From: an uncultured Cellvibrio sp.
GTDB taxonomy: Bacteria > Pseudomonadota > Gammaproteobacteria > Pseudomonadales > Cellvibrionaceae
Assembly: GCA_946480695.1 (NCBI GenBank)
Contig: CAMLKG010000035.1
Location: forward strand, 1-44,159
Length of the DNA: 44,159 nucleotides
Direction of reading: 5' to 3'
The notes beneath the pieces were generated by a model. The model did no database searches and was not told the origin of the DNA. It worked only from the letters and a program-made list of their open reading frames with translations. Within the stretch, counting starts at the first letter, position 1; each line of letters starts with the position of its first letter. This document shows, one piece after another, positions 1-9,105 of the stretch. The translations under genes and the position numbers were made by a program.

Positions 1-272
1 TCATTGATCTGATCCAATAACCATAAACTTTGTTGGGCGTATGACAGCGGGATTTCACCTGATCGATTAATTTTTACAATTCTATGGTTACCGTTAACCC
101 CGATCCTATTTTGAGAAACAAGAAACTCAATAATATTTTCTTTATTTTCCGAAATTATTTTTTTTAAATTATCAGTTAGCGCACCAGCTGGGGCTTTAAA
201 TGCAAGTCGCCCATCTTTTAAATAGAGAAAGATGCCTGCCTGGGCAACAATAGACAAAATTTGGCTGACCAT
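1..272 (-). CDS. Non-ribosomal peptide synthetase, N-terminal part only (TubC-type docking domain + start of condensation domain)
   Basis: The reading frame is open from an ATG at 272 to the window edge, so only the first 90 or so residues are visible. Residues 1-55 (starting MVSQILSIVAQAGIFLYLKD, with a later NLKKIISENKENII helix) match the pattern of TubC N-terminal docking domains, which link subunits of NRPS/PKS assembly lines. From about residue 77 comes IPLSYAQQSLWLLDQI, the C1 motif that opens NRPS condensation domains. The start codon overlaps the stop of the upstream dioxygenase by one base (TGATG), a sign of translational coupling. An N-terminal docking domain implies that the protein receives its substrate from another synthetase subunit, so at least one more assembly-line gene should exist. 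The rest of the protein lies outside the window. Confidence 0.88.
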   Translation of the reverse strand, partial: MVSQILSIVAQAGIFLYLKDGRLAFKAPAGALTDNLKKIISENKENIIEFLVSQNRIGVNGNHRIVKINRSGEIPLSYAQQSLWLLDQIN

Positions 273-1084
273 CAAACCACATCCTCTGGTATATTTTCGT
301 CATAAATCGACTCATGTGAATTCGCAGTGAGCGGCGTAAAATCTACTGCGCAAAGAAAGGATGGCCTTTTAGATTTTTTAACTGGTGCATTTGACACAGC
401 ATTGTAGGTAACAATTAATAAACGACGATCAAACGGTGATAAGTTATTAGAGGATGCGTGAGCAAGTTGTGGGTCAAAAAATATAACGTCACCTGCTTTA
501 CAGGTTAGAAACTCATAACCATTTCTTTCAACCAGCGGCAACAAAGATTCCTGATTAATTTTATAAGTTAAATCAGAAGATACATCTTTTTCCCAATCTG
601 ACCTAGTAACACCATCATACCTTGTTAAATCACCAAACTTATGACTACCAGGAATAACGCAGAGAGGCCCGCTAAGCATGGATATATCATCGAGAGCGAT
701 TGAAACGTTAATTAATTGCGGAGTTTCAATATGATCGCCTTCCTTCCAATAAACATAATCTTGATGCCACGGCCAACATTCGCCCTCCATAGCACGCTTC
801 ATATTTATTTTATATTGATGAATATAGATGGAATCAGAAAGGTACTTTTGAGAAAACTCAATGAGATATCTATTTTTTGCAAGATCAAGAAAAAATGAAT
901 TAAAAAGATGTGGGCCGTGGATAGCCCTTACAGCTGGGGAGTTTTTTTCATAGACTACGCCTTCATGCGAAGCCTGAGCATAACTTTCAATGCTTCGATT
1001 GATAACTGCAATTTCAGCCGCTGAAAATATCCCCCTGATTAAAACAAAACCACGCTCGCGTATTACACATAAATTATCTTTCAT
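272..1084 (-). CDS. Phytanoyl-CoA dioxygenase (PhyH) family Fe(II)/2-oxoglutarate oxygenase, probable NRPS tailoring enzyme
   Basis: The 270-residue protein has the PhyH pattern. H107 and D109 (WPWHQDYVYW) and H209 (DPQLAHASS) form the expected iron-binding facial triad, and an arginine at 220/221 (DRRLL) is placed to bind 2-oxoglutarate. The central LSGPLCVIPGSHK stretch is typical of the family. Members hydroxylate small molecules, free amino acids or carrier-bound amino acids. Because the stop codon overlaps the NRPS start codon, hydroxylation of an NRPS building block or product is the likely job, but the substrate cannot be read from sequence. The gene is AT-rich like its neighbours and unlike the core genes after 6256. 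A 257-bp AT-rich gap (1085-1341) with no visible ORF separates it from the upstream glycosyltransferase and could hold a promoter; a TATAAT lies on the minus strand at 1204-1199. Confidence 0.85.
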   Translation of the reverse strand: MKDNLCVIRERGFVLIRGIFSAAEIAVINRSIESYAQASHEGVVYEKNSPAVRAIHGPHLFNSFFLDLAKNRYLIEFSQKYLSDSIYIHQYKINMKRAMEGECWPWHQDYVYWKEGDHIETPQLINVSIALDDISMLSGPLCVIPGSHKFGDLTRYDGVTRSDWEKDVSSDLTYKINQESLLPLVERNGYEFLTCKAGDVIFFDPQLAHASSNNLSPFDRRLLIVTYNAVSNAPVKKSKRPSFLCAVDFTPLTANSHESIYDENIPEDVV

Positions 1085-1341
1085 TTAAATTTCCGTTTTT
1101 ATTCCATGAAATTAGACTATGAATCTATAGCCACTTCCAGTTTCCGATAACTCCATTAAAAATTTGAAAAAAGCAACCCACATTTTTTATAACGTAGAAT
1201 TATATTATTTTTTAACGGTAAAAATTACTCAAAAAGACAGAAGATTACAAATATTTAGACTTATGCGACGATTCAATTAATTAAACTTAATTCCGGTTTT
1301 CCCGCATCCTTTAGTAGAAAAGGCGGTTAATAAGCCATAAT

Positions 1342-3303
1342 TTAAAGATTATAACTTACGGTTCTCTTAATTTTTCTTATACTGAAAATCGAATACAGGG
1401 AATTAGCAACCAAAATAAAAAAGATAAAGGAGATTACATTCACAGCCAAGACATTTGATATGCCCAGCAATGCCGCCCCAACCAATAAGTTAGATACTAT
1501 CCATAACGTCAAATAGCCATATCGAAATGCATTTCGAGATAAAAATCCAGAACCCGTCATATTGTTATCTTGCGTATGCAGACCTTTGGTGCCCCAGCTA
1601 GTGTCATGCCCATTACATATTGAATATGTCCATATAAGAAACCATACCGGAGTCAGCACCAATATATTCGGAACCAAAAGTTTAAAAGCTCCGGCGGCCT
1701 CACGTTCTTTTAATATCCAAACCGATACTCCTATCAACAAAAAGTAGACAAATGAAAGAATTAGCAATGGAGCAAATTTTATACCGTCAATAATCAAAGC
1801 GGCTGCACAAACCAAAATAAAAATCACCTGAGAAAGTCCGGCCACTATAAAAGTGAAGCCAGAATACCTATCCAGCTTTCCTCGAAGGCAAACTAGAAAG
1901 GTGAGAACGGAAGAGACAATAACCCCCCCCCATAATCCATTTGCAAAATGCGAGAACCATGACAACTCTCGATCATTTGTTACTAATTGAAGAAGGTTTT
2001 GATAAGATAAAAAAAGCATCGCAGGAAAACCCCAATCCTTAATCAACAAAAAGAATTGGTATAAAATCGCCATAAAAACGTCTAGTTTTTGATTAAGATT
2101 TCGCTTCTTATCAAAAAAACTTTCCTTAATTTTATGGAAAAAGTTAATTCTGCATGCCAGATAACTATTACACCAGCGCCTACGTTGGCGAAATAATTCT
2201 CCCCAGGATTCACATGGATCCGTAACGGCAACAGCTGAAGGTGAATATGTTAATTTCCAATTAGCAGTTTTTCGAACCACTATTTCACTACATAAAACGC
2301 GGTCCTCCGCCATGTAAAGCATTGACTCATGAGGAGCAAGCCTCTCCAAGCCTTTAAAGTACTTAATCAGGGGCCCAGTTCCCTGCTGGTCGTAAGCTAT
2401 TGCGTCCCACTTAATAGCACTAAGTTGCCCGGGTATTACGCTTAAATATCCGCTTTCCACTTCAGCCGGCCATTCCTGAGCCATACACTTCATAAAAGTA
2501 AAATATTGCCACCCATTAAGAACACTGAAAATATTTTTTGGTTCAGGTACAACAATACTACTTGCGACTGCACCTATACCTTTCTCCGATTGCATCAGAC
2601 GAAGCATCTCATTAATGCACTCTCTACTTGGAACAGTTCCAACATCTATTTGAAAGCATATATCAGGAGCTAACATTGGACAAAAGACGTGATAAAACCA
2701 CCAATGGGAATCTAATTTTCCCGCATTATCTTTTTTTAAGAGAAATAAGAATTGGATTTTACTTTCATTATTATTAAGCGTGACATGGCTATTTGAATTC
2801 ACCATACTTTGTGCATAAACTTCCTTCCAATTATCAATATCATTTGAGTTGCTGTCAATAAAAGAAGCCAAGCATTCTTTCAAGCTATCTAATTTAAATT
2901 CATTTTTAAAATAGAATAGATCCTTTTTTATAGTACCGATCTCGGACAAATATAATCCAAACACCTCAAAAAACTCGACAACAGTGCTGGAAATTTTGTT
3001 GATGCCATCCGCAACAATGCAGAAGGTTACAGGGGTTTCAGGCTGAATACTTGAAGAAGAGATAGAAAAAGCTATCGAATCAATTAAAGATTCAATCGTT
3101 GTTTGAAGTGCGATTCCAGGTTCGTTATAAATAGTTATACAAAAAATCAAACCGCCTTTTTTGACCCTGAAGTCCAATAGCTCAGTGGAAAAATTATTCC
3201 TTGAAATCTCTCCCAAAACCAAATCTTGTTTTATATTTCCTATCTGCCGCCTCCCAAAATACTCCCTGTGCATATCGGGTGCAAGCTCATCCAATCCAAT
3301 CAT
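1342..3303 (-). CDS. Chitin synthase-like family 2 glycosyltransferase, multi-pass membrane protein
   Basis: The 653-residue protein carries the chitin synthase signature in order: CITIYNE (55-61), ADG (98-100), DVGT (220-223), PGQLSAIKWDAI (291-302), GPLIKYF (310-316), MAEDR (331-335), QRRRW (373-377) and, far downstream, CNGHDTSWGTKG (563-574). The last corresponds to the CN-HD-SWGTKG motif of fungal and animal chitin synthases and is not part of ordinary bacterial GT2 or NodC proteins. The catalytic domain fills about residues 50-400. Hydrophobic segments around 410-440, 455-475, 485-510, 512-530, 545-562, 598-615 and 617-640 should span the membrane. A chitin synthase would polymerise GlcNAc from UDP-GlcNAc and export the chain, but the real donor and product are not known here. 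An AGGA sits before the ATG. The gene faces the dioxygenase and NRPS and is AT-rich, which suggests horizontal transfer. Confidence 0.85.
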   Translation of the reverse strand: MIGLDELAPDMHREYFGRRQIGNIKQDLVLGEISRNNFSTELLDFRVKKGGLIFCITIYNEPGIALQTTIESLIDSIAFSISSSSIQPETPVTFCIVADGINKISSTVVEFFEVFGLYLSEIGTIKKDLFYFKNEFKLDSLKECLASFIDSNSNDIDNWKEVYAQSMVNSNSHVTLNNNESKIQFLFLLKKDNAGKLDSHWWFYHVFCPMLAPDICFQIDVGTVPSRECINEMLRLMQSEKGIGAVASSIVVPEPKNIFSVLNGWQYFTFMKCMAQEWPAEVESGYLSVIPGQLSAIKWDAIAYDQQGTGPLIKYFKGLERLAPHESMLYMAEDRVLCSEIVVRKTANWKLTYSPSAVAVTDPCESWGELFRQRRRWCNSYLACRINFFHKIKESFFDKKRNLNQKLDVFMAILYQFFLLIKDWGFPAMLFLSYQNLLQLVTNDRELSWFSHFANGLWGGVIVSSVLTFLVCLRGKLDRYSGFTFIVAGLSQVIFILVCAAALIIDGIKFAPLLILSFVYFLLIGVSVWILKEREAAGAFKLLVPNILVLTPVWFLIWTYSICNGHDTSWGTKGLHTQDNNMTGSGFLSRNAFRYGYLTLWIVSNLLVGAALLGISNVLAVNVISFIFFILVANSLYSIFSIRKIKRTVSYNL

Positions 3304-3669
3304 TTTACGTCCTACAATCAGCCCTAATTAAATTTACATGACGCCGTCCAATTCAGCTGCGCACTTCCAAAAATTCCCAATCCTGTTGCCGCCGGTTAAA
3401 GTGAAAAACAGCTTTGGCACATAAACATTCAAAAATTTATTAACACAACGAAGATGCGCCTTCATATTCCCATTAGAAAAATTAGTTAAGCGTGAATTTA
3501 TCCATTTTTATCTATAAAACTATTAACTGGAACCGCCAACTAAAAAAATAGGGTTGAAATCATACTCAAAGGGATTTTAGGTGTCAACGCGAAATACTAG
3601 ACGATTGTAATTGTTTTGCCTCAGCAAACACATACTCGCTAAAGATAAACTAAATTAGAAGTGTAAACA
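3304..3669. other. AT-rich gap between chitin synthase-like gene and the IS element
   Basis: No convincing coding frame, RNA gene or terminator was seen in these 366 bases. The segment should hold the promoter for the glycosyltransferase gene. About 3580-3660 contains short open stretches on the minus strand, but none continues the truncated integrase that lies on the far side of the IS, so the integrase 3' end is not simply displaced here. Confidence 0.5.
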
Positions 3670-3708
3670 CCCCACTATCAGTGGCAGTTTAAATTAGAGG
3701 TTTCCGGC
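3670..3708 (+). repeat. Left terminal inverted repeat of the IS3-family element (imperfect)
   Basis: These 39 bases match the reverse complement of 4818-4856 at 25 positions without a gap. The repeat overlaps the last codons and the stop of orfB, as is common in compact insertion sequences. Confidence 0.6.
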
Positions 3709-4514
3709 GGTTGGGTTTTGGCCAGATATTCCCAGGGAGTTAAATCCCCGAGTGAATCATGTGGCCGTTCTTCGTTGTACTCTCGCATCCAGTTTTCAGT
3801 TAACTCACGAACCTCATTAAGCGTTTTAAATGCATACCTATTTAAAATCGCTTCGCGGTAGGTACGATTAAAGCGTTCGATAAACGAATTTTGTGTCGGC
3901 GTCCCCGGCTTAATAAATTCCAGTGCAACCTGATTTTGCTCGGCCCACTCTGCTAATGTTAATGAAATATACTCCGGTCCATTATCCATTCGCAATTTTG
4001 TTGGATAGCCACGCCAGGCGATGATTCGCTCTAACACGCGAATAACTCTTGCCGCTGGTAACCCCAAATCAATTTCAATGGCCAAAATTTCACGATTGAA
4101 ATCATCGACCACATTAAAGGTTCTGAAACGACGCCCACACATCAATGCATCGCTCATAAAATCCATTGACCAGCAATGGTTGGCGGTAGAAGGAACCATC
4201 AACGGCTCAGGATTTCTCGCCGGTAAGCGCCGTTTTCCTTTGCGTCGCCTGTTTAAATTCAACTCGCAATAAATACGGTGTACACGCTTATGATTCCAGC
4301 GATGTCCATTGCGACGCAACACCTTCAGTAATTTGCTAAAGCCATAAACAGGATAGCGCTCACTGGCCTCCTGTAATGCAAGAATTACCGGATCATCGCG
4401 ATGCCTGTCCGGCTGATAGCGATAGACCGAATCGCTAATACCTACGATGTGACAGGCGCGTCGCAAGCTAACATCATGCTGTGCTTTGGTGTAATCCACC
4501 AGCTCTCGTCGCAC
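3678..4514 (-). CDS. IS3-family transposase, orfB (DDE integrase core)
   Basis: The 278-residue protein has the HTH_21 region (residues 40-95) and an rve integrase core with the catalytic triad: D in SMDFMSD (about 117), D in RMDNGPE (about 177), and E in SFIERFNRTYRE (about 213). The marked start is a GTG at 4514, but the protein is probably made mainly as an OrfAB fusion by -1 frameshifting within orfA. Read that way, the joint runs through AVAPAVRRELV straight into this frame. The frame is intact, so the element may still be active. Confidence 0.92.
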   Translation of the reverse strand: MRRELVDYTKAQHDVSLRRACHIVGISDSVYRYQPDRHRDDPVILALQEASERYPVYGFSKLLKVLRRNGHRWNHKRVHRIYCELNLNRRRKGKRRLPARNPEPLMVPSTANHCWSMDFMSDALMCGRRFRTFNVVDDFNREILAIEIDLGLPAARVIRVLERIIAWRGYPTKLRMDNGPEYISLTLAEWAEQNQVALEFIKPGTPTQNSFIERFNRTYREAILNRYAFKTLNEVRELTENWMREYNEERPHDSLGDLTPWEYLAKTQPPETSNLNCH

Positions 4515-4522
4515 AGCAGGTG

Positions 4523-4789
4523 CTACAGCTTTTTTTCAATAATATCCTTCAGGATTTTATGATCCAGGCTTAATTCGGCATACATCTGTTTAAGCCGACG
4601 ATTTTCTTCTTCCAAATCTTTAAGCCGCTTAACATCTGAGGCTTCCATGCCACCGTATTTGGTTTTCCAGTTGTAGTAGGTCGCATCCGAAATGCTGTGC
4701 TCACGACAGACTTCTTTTACCAACCGACCACTTTCAACTTCTTTCAAGATTTTGACGATCTGGGTTTCTGTGAAACGTGACTTTTTCAT
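4523..4789 (-). CDS. IS3-family transposase, orfA (helix-turn-helix protein)
   Basis: The 88-residue protein begins MKKSRFTETQIVKILKEVE and has the HTH_Tnp_1 fold (CREHSISDATYYNWKTKYGG, residues 29-48). A leucine-zipper-like coiled coil follows (residues 55-85). It binds the insertion sequence ends and supplies the N-terminus of the OrfAB transposase. Its stop codon (4523-4525) lies just downstream of the slippery run. Confidence 0.92.
   Translation of the reverse strand: MKKSRFTETQIVKILKEVESGRLVKEVCREHSISDATYYNWKTKYGGMEASDVKRLKDLEEENRRLKQMYAELSLDHKILKDIIEKKL
4529..4535 (-). other. Programmed -1 frameshift site (A AAA AAG) joining orfA and orfB
   Basis: On the minus strand the codons GAA AAA AAG CTG TAG end orfA. 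The heptamer A-AAA-AAG is the classic IS3 slippery sequence. A -1 slip moves translation into the open frame that becomes orfB nine bases before its GTG. Confidence 0.75.
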
Positions 4790-4817
4790 AAGGTGCTCTC
4801 CGTTTGGGACAGTGTAA

Positions 4818-4856
4818 GCCGGAGAACTCTATTTATGAATGCCTCGATTTTAGGGG
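4818..4856 (-). repeat. Right terminal inverted repeat of the IS3-family element (imperfect)
   Basis: This is the partner of 3670-3708 (25 of 39 matching positions). The inner 14 bases match 12 of 14. The outer GGGG at 4853-4856 borders the integrase remnant. Confidence 0.6.
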
Positions 4857-6054
4857 ATGGTTACAAATTGCTTCAGCGACCTCATTGGGGCAGCCTAATC
4901 TTGATAACCCGGTGCGAACTGCGCGTCGCAGATCGTGTGGCGTCCAGGCTTCAATATCCAACACGCGACCATCCGTTCTCAAGCGCCATGCTTGTTCAGT
5001 GAGTTGTTTTTGTTGCAGAGGTTTTTTGCCTTTTATTGAGGGAAACAAATAATCGCCGGTGGTTAGTTTTAGCATTTTTAGGAATTCAACGGCTTGATTA
5101 GATAATTGCACATGACGCTCCACACCCGTTTTAGTATCACGGAGGTGCCATGTCCTTTTATCAAGATCAATATCTTTCCACTCTGCTGCACAGACCTCAC
5201 CTGTGCAACAGCCAGTCCACAAAGTAAATCTGAGAACATTTTTTTGGGTAGCGGAATAAGCGGAGCCTGGCAACCATTGCAGCAGCTTTTTTAACTCCGC
5301 TTCGGAAGAACGCGTTTGCCGCGCTCGCTCGTTAATTTTACTTTTGCCTGCCGTAATCCCGCCTTTGCGAGCAATGCTGGATTGGCAAATGTATCCGGCA
5401 ATTTTTCCACACCAATTGCGTATTCGTACGCAGCTAAGAGTTCCCGCAATACGTTTCCTGCTTGCACCTTGGCGCCGCGCTCGATAATCGCCATCACCAT
5501 ATTGGTAATGTCTTTGCGAGTAACGTTTACCGCAGGCATATCACCCAGCACTTTTACCGCATCTCCATAAAGTGTGCGCCGTGTTTCAGACTGGCCTTTG
5601 GGCTTGCGAACGCCAGAGATGATTTTTCCATTCACCGTGCGATCTTCAATATGCTGGGTGAGATAGAGCTCCATCAGGTCCTTTACAGTAAATGCGCTTG
5701 GTTGGTTTTGGAGATCTTGTTGAACCCTCTGCTCCTCCGCCTTTCGCTCGCGTTGCTCAGTGGCGGGGCAGCTGCCATTGGCTCGCATCAACTTCAATTC
5801 GGAGCATTTGAGGCGCGCCTCTGCCAGCGAGACGTGGGATAATGCCCGATACTTATTTGCACCAATTTATTAGTAAGCGGGCTTCGATAGCGATAAATAA
5901 AGGTTTTGACACCTTTTGCACCACAACTTACCCTCAAGCCGCGATTCTCACCCGAATCGGCCAGCTCTTTTGAGCCAGGCTTCATGGCTTCTATGGCTCT
6001 GCTAGTGAGAGCCTTGCCAAGCCCTTTATCTTGAGCGGTAATCTCCATCGTCAA
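4857..6054 (-). pseudogene. Tyrosine recombinase/integrase (DUF4102 N-terminus), two frameshifts and 3' truncation
   Basis: Three minus-strand frames join into one integrase. 6054 to about 5840 encodes the Arm-DNA-binding domain (ALTSRAIEAMKPG...GHYPTS). About 5840-5315 encodes the core-binding domain (SLAEARLKCSELKLMRA onward). About 5315-4857 encodes the catalytic domain with TGCCTGEVCAAEW, which holds a T-G-[CR]-x-G-E box I with Cys in place of the usual catalytic Arg, and HDLRR box II. Frameshifts lie near 5840 and 5315, where shifting by one base restores the consensus. The gene stops after the conserved NH of EAICNHP, where the IS begins, so the catalytic Tyr is absent. The recombinase must be inactive. 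Its position at the AT-rich block's edge, start facing mutS, fits the integrase of an integrated island. The exact limits of the frameshifts are approximate. Confidence 0.88.
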
Positions 6055-6085
6055 CCCAAGCCTCTGACTTAGTGAAGGATTTTCA

Positions 6086-6153
6086 AATTAGTATAGGTTG
6101 TTCTGTTAGAGAGATCATACGCCAAAAAACCTATACTTCAACCTATACTAATT
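6086..6153. repeat. 15-bp perfect inverted repeat with an extra half site between integrase and mutS
   Basis: AATTAGTATAGGTTG (6086-6100) and its exact complement (6139-6153) flank a 38-bp centre. A further copy of the half site, AACCTATACTTC, lies at 6129-6138, so the unit AACCTATACT occurs twice in tandem. Such sites upstream of an integrase start are usually arm-type integrase or excisionase binding sites, or an operator controlling int; the recombination core could also be here. Which one cannot be decided from this window. Confidence 0.6.
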
Positions 6154-6255
6154 GGTGCGATTACAGGGTGTATCAGGGAGTTTCATGATGTATCACACGA
6201 ACCATCAAAGCCACTTTATTTACACTAAATCAATAACTTAAAAGACATTTAGCCA

Positions 6256-8883
6256 ATGAATGCAATAGAACCAACAGACCAGCACACCCCCATGATGCAG
6301 CAATACCTGCGCATAAAAGCCCAACACAAAGATGAGTTGGTTTTTTACCGCATGGGGGATTTCTATGAACTCTTCTTTGACGATGCCAAAAAGGCCTCGG
6401 AGTTACTGGATGTCACGCTAACCGCGCGTGGCAAGTCCAATGGCGATCCGATTCCGATGGCAGGCATTCCCTTCCATGCCGCCGATGGCTACCTGGCCAA
6501 GTTGGTAAAGGCCGGGGTTTCCGTCGCGATTTGCGAGCAAATTGGCGACCCGGCGACCAGCAAAGGGCCGGTTGAACGCAAAGTGGTGCGTATAGTGACG
6601 CCGGGCACCGTCAGCGACGAAGCCTTGCTGGATTCGCGCCGCGATAACTTGCTTGTGGCTTTACACCAGGCCGGTGATACCTTCGGTATCGCCTCGCTGG
6701 ATATGGCCAGCGGTCGTTTCCTGGTGCTGGAAGTGGAAGGGTTGGAATCGGCATTGGGCGAATTACAACGTTTAAGCCCTGCTGAATTGCTAATCAGCGA
6801 CCATACCACTACGCCCGCTTTGGTCGAAAACCGTAAAGGTTTGCGTCGTCGCGGCCCGTGGGAATTTGACCTGGAAACAGCCGAGCGCCTGTTGACCCAG
6901 CAATTTGCGACCAAGGACCTGGCCGGCTTTGGTTGTGCTCACTTGAAAACCGCGATTTGCGCGGCCGGTTGCCTGCTAGGGTACGCACGCGAAACCCAGC
7001 GCACCGCCCTGCCCCATGTGCGCAGCCTTGCCCACGAAAACCGCGATGAAGCGGTCATTATGGATGCGGCCACGCGCCGCAATCTGGAGCTGGATACCAA
7101 TCTCACCGGCGGCGATGAACATACCTTGTTTTCGGTCTTGAATCGCGCCGCCACCAGCATGGGCAGCAGGCTATTGCGTCGCTGGTTAAATCGCCCATTG
7201 CGCGACCTGGATGCATTAATTAATCGCCAGGATGCCATCGCGGAATTGCAACAGAATTACGCGTTCGAAATTTTCAATGGAATTTTAAAACGTGTCGGCG
7301 ATATGGAACGTATCCTCGGACGACTCGCATTACGCTCCGCACGCCCACGCGATTTATCGCGCTTACTGATGTCAATTGCGACTTATCCTGAACTGCAACA
7401 CGAATTAGCGGGCAAAAAGTCTGCGCAATTAAAAAACCTTGCACAACAAATTTCAACATTCCCCGAGTTGGTGGATTTGTTATCGCGGGCAATTGTTGAA
7501 AATCCTCCCGTAGTGATACGTGATGGCGGAGTGATTGCCGAGGGTTACGATGCGGATCTGGATGAGTTACGCAATATCAGTACTAACGCTGGCCAATATT
7601 TATTGGATTTGGAAACCCGCGAACGCGAACGCACAGGTATCCCAACATTAAAAGTTGGCTACAACCGTGTCCACGGTTATTTTATTGAATTGACCTCCGC
7701 ACAATCTGAAAAAGCACCGGCGGATTACATTCGGCGCCAAACACTTAAAAATGCCGAACGTTACATCACGCCGGAATTAAAGGAATTTGAAGACAAAGCG
7801 CTTTCTGCACAAAGCCGGGCACTTGCGCGCGAAAAGGCGCTTTATGAAGAATTGATCGATACCTTAAATGCGCAATTAATTCCCTTACAGGATTCGGCCA
7901 ACGCGGTGGCTGAACTGGATGTGATTGCAACACTTTCCGAACGCGCCGATGCCCTGGGTTTTTGCAAGCCGACAATATCATTGGATGCTGGAATTCATAT
8001 CATCGGTGGGCGCCATCCTGTCGTCGAGCAGGTTACCAATGCTCCTTTTGTCCCTAACGACCTGGAATTCAATCCGCAACGCCATATGTTGATTATCACC
8101 GGTCCGAATATGGGTGGTAAATCAACCTATATGCGACAGGCGGCGTTAATAACCTTGCTCGCCCATATTGGTAGTTTTGTGCCGGCGCAAGCAGCGCAAG
8201 TTGGAATTGTCGATCGAATTTTTACGCGCATCGGTTCTTCCGATGACTTGGCTGGCGGCCGCTCTACATTCATGGTGGAGATGACGGAGACAGCAAATAT
8301 TTTGCATAACGCTACAGCGCGTAGTTTGGTATTAATGGATGAAATCGGCCGCGGTACCAGCACTTTTGATGGCTTGTCGCTGGCCTGGGCATGCGCGAAA
8401 CACCTCGCCGAAAAAGTGCGGGCATTTACATTGTTCGCTACACATTATTTTGAAATCACCAGCTTGCCGGAGACAGTCCCCGGCATTGTCAATGTTCATC
8501 TCAATGCAACGGAACACAAAGACAACATTGTATTTTTGCATAAGGTACAAGAAGGTCCAGCCAGTAAAAGTTATGGTTTGCAAGTTGCGAAATTGGCGGG
8601 TATTCCTGCGGCGGTATTAGCGGAAGCACAACAGCAATTGCATTGGTTGGAAAATGGTGAACATCCACATTCTATAAAATCGATATCGCTTATCGAACAA
8701 TCAGTGATAGCCGCTTCGCCAAATCCGGTTACGGCAGAATCACCGTTACAATCCGGTTTGTTTGATGCGTTGCCAAATCCAGCACTCGATGCCTTGCGTA
8801 AAATCAACCCGGACAACCTCAGCCCGCGCGAAGCGCTGGAGCAATTGTATCGTTTGAAAGAACTTTACTCGCGCGGAAAATAA
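6256..8883 (+). CDS. mutS: DNA mismatch repair ATPase MutS
   Basis: The 875-residue, full-length protein binds mismatched DNA and recruits MutL. The N-terminal mismatch-reading motif GDFYELF places the Phe-x-Glu wedge at F36/E38. The connector, lever and clamp domains follow. The ATPase domain has Walker [10 protein letters not shown] at about 616-624, then a Walker B with [16 protein letters not shown] at about 691-706, and FATHYFEIT downstream. The C-terminus has a QSGLFDAL beta-clamp-binding type motif and a tetramerisation tail. There is no strong ribosome site before the ATG at 6256. The mutS-fdxA order is common in Pseudomonas and relatives. This is the first clearly core gene after the accessory block. 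Confidence 0.98.
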   Translation: MNAIEPTDQHTPMMQQYLRIKAQHKDELVFYRMGDFYELFFDDAKKASELLDVTLTARGKSNGDPIPMAGIPFHAADGYLAKLVKAGVSVAICEQIGDPATSKGPVERKVVRIVTPGTVSDEALLDSRRDNLLVALHQAGDTFGIASLDMASGRFLVLEVEGLESALGELQRLSPAELLISDHTTTPALVENRKGLRRRGPWEFDLETAERLLTQQFATKDLAGFGCAHLKTAICAAGCLLGYARETQRTALPHVRSLAHENRDEAVIMDAATRRNLELDTNLTGGDEHTLFSVLNRAATSMGSRLLRRWLNRPLRDLDALINRQDAIAELQQNYAFEIFNGILKRVGDMERILGRLALRSARPRDLSRLLMSIATYPELQHELAGKKSAQLKNLAQQISTFPELVDLLSRAIVENPPVVIRDGGVIAEGYDADLDELRNISTNAGQYLLDLETRERERTGIPTLKVGYNRVHGYFIELTSAQSEKAPADYIRRQTLKNAERYITPELKEFEDKALSAQSRALAREKALYEELIDTLNAQLIPLQDSANAVAELDVIATLSERADALGFCKPTISLDAGIHIIGGRHPVVEQVTNAPFVPNDLEFNPQRHMLIITGPNMGGKSTYMRQAALITLLAHIGSFVPAQAAQVGIVDRIFTRIGSSDDLAGGRSTFMVEMTETANILHNATARSLVLMDEIGRGTSTFDGLSLAWACAKHLAEKVRAFTLFATHYFEITSLPETVPGIVNVHLNATEHKDNIVFLHKVQEGPASKSYGLQVAKLAGIPAAVLAEAQQQLHWLENGEHPHSIKSISLIEQSVIAASPNPVTAESPLQSGLFDALPNPALDALRKINPDNLSPREALEQLYRLKELYSRGK

Positions 8884-9105
8884 TCCCGAAAGAAAATCGC
8901 TGCTGTTTGTAATTAAAATAAATGGACACTTAAAAAGAAATATTCTCAATTGCAGCATTTACGGTGTGATTTGAGTTGTTTTCTAAATGGTTTAAAGGGA
9001 AAAAGCCTACCCAAACAGGATCGGGCTGTTTAGAATGCGCGCTCTTGCGTTGCGCCAGCTTTGCGCGCACTGATTATCGATTTCTATTACCAGTGGGAGT
9101 CTCCT

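Larger units (their letters stand above)
3670..4856 (-). mobile_element. IS3-family insertion sequence (IS407/IS2-like layout), apparently complete
   Basis: Two overlapping-frame genes, orfA and orfB, with an A6G slippery site form the standard IS3 layout. The ends were placed by comparing the outermost 39 bases of each side: 3670-3708 on the plus strand and 4856-4818 on the minus strand align without gaps at 25 of 39 positions, starting with CCCC and best at the inner end (TAGAG, CCGGC). The resulting length, about 1.19 kb, is normal for the family. No direct target duplication is visible next to these ends, so the true tips may lie a few bases further out, or the insertion was followed by rearrangement. 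The right end falls exactly where the integrase homology stops. Confidence 0.8.

Noticed and set aside
716..898. Short plus-strand frame inside the dioxygenase gene
   Set aside because: It overlaps a gene with a full catalytic motif set and has no supporting signal.
1160..1230. TATAAT-like promoter between the chitin synthase-like gene and the dioxygenase gene
   Set aside because: A hexamer exists at 1204-1199 (minus), but no -35 fits at 17 bp and the region is so AT-rich that chance matches are expected; noted only in the gene text.
3580..3669. Displaced 3' end of the integrase left of the IS
   Set aside because: None of the three minus frames shows the expected catalytic Tyr region; stops occur in each.
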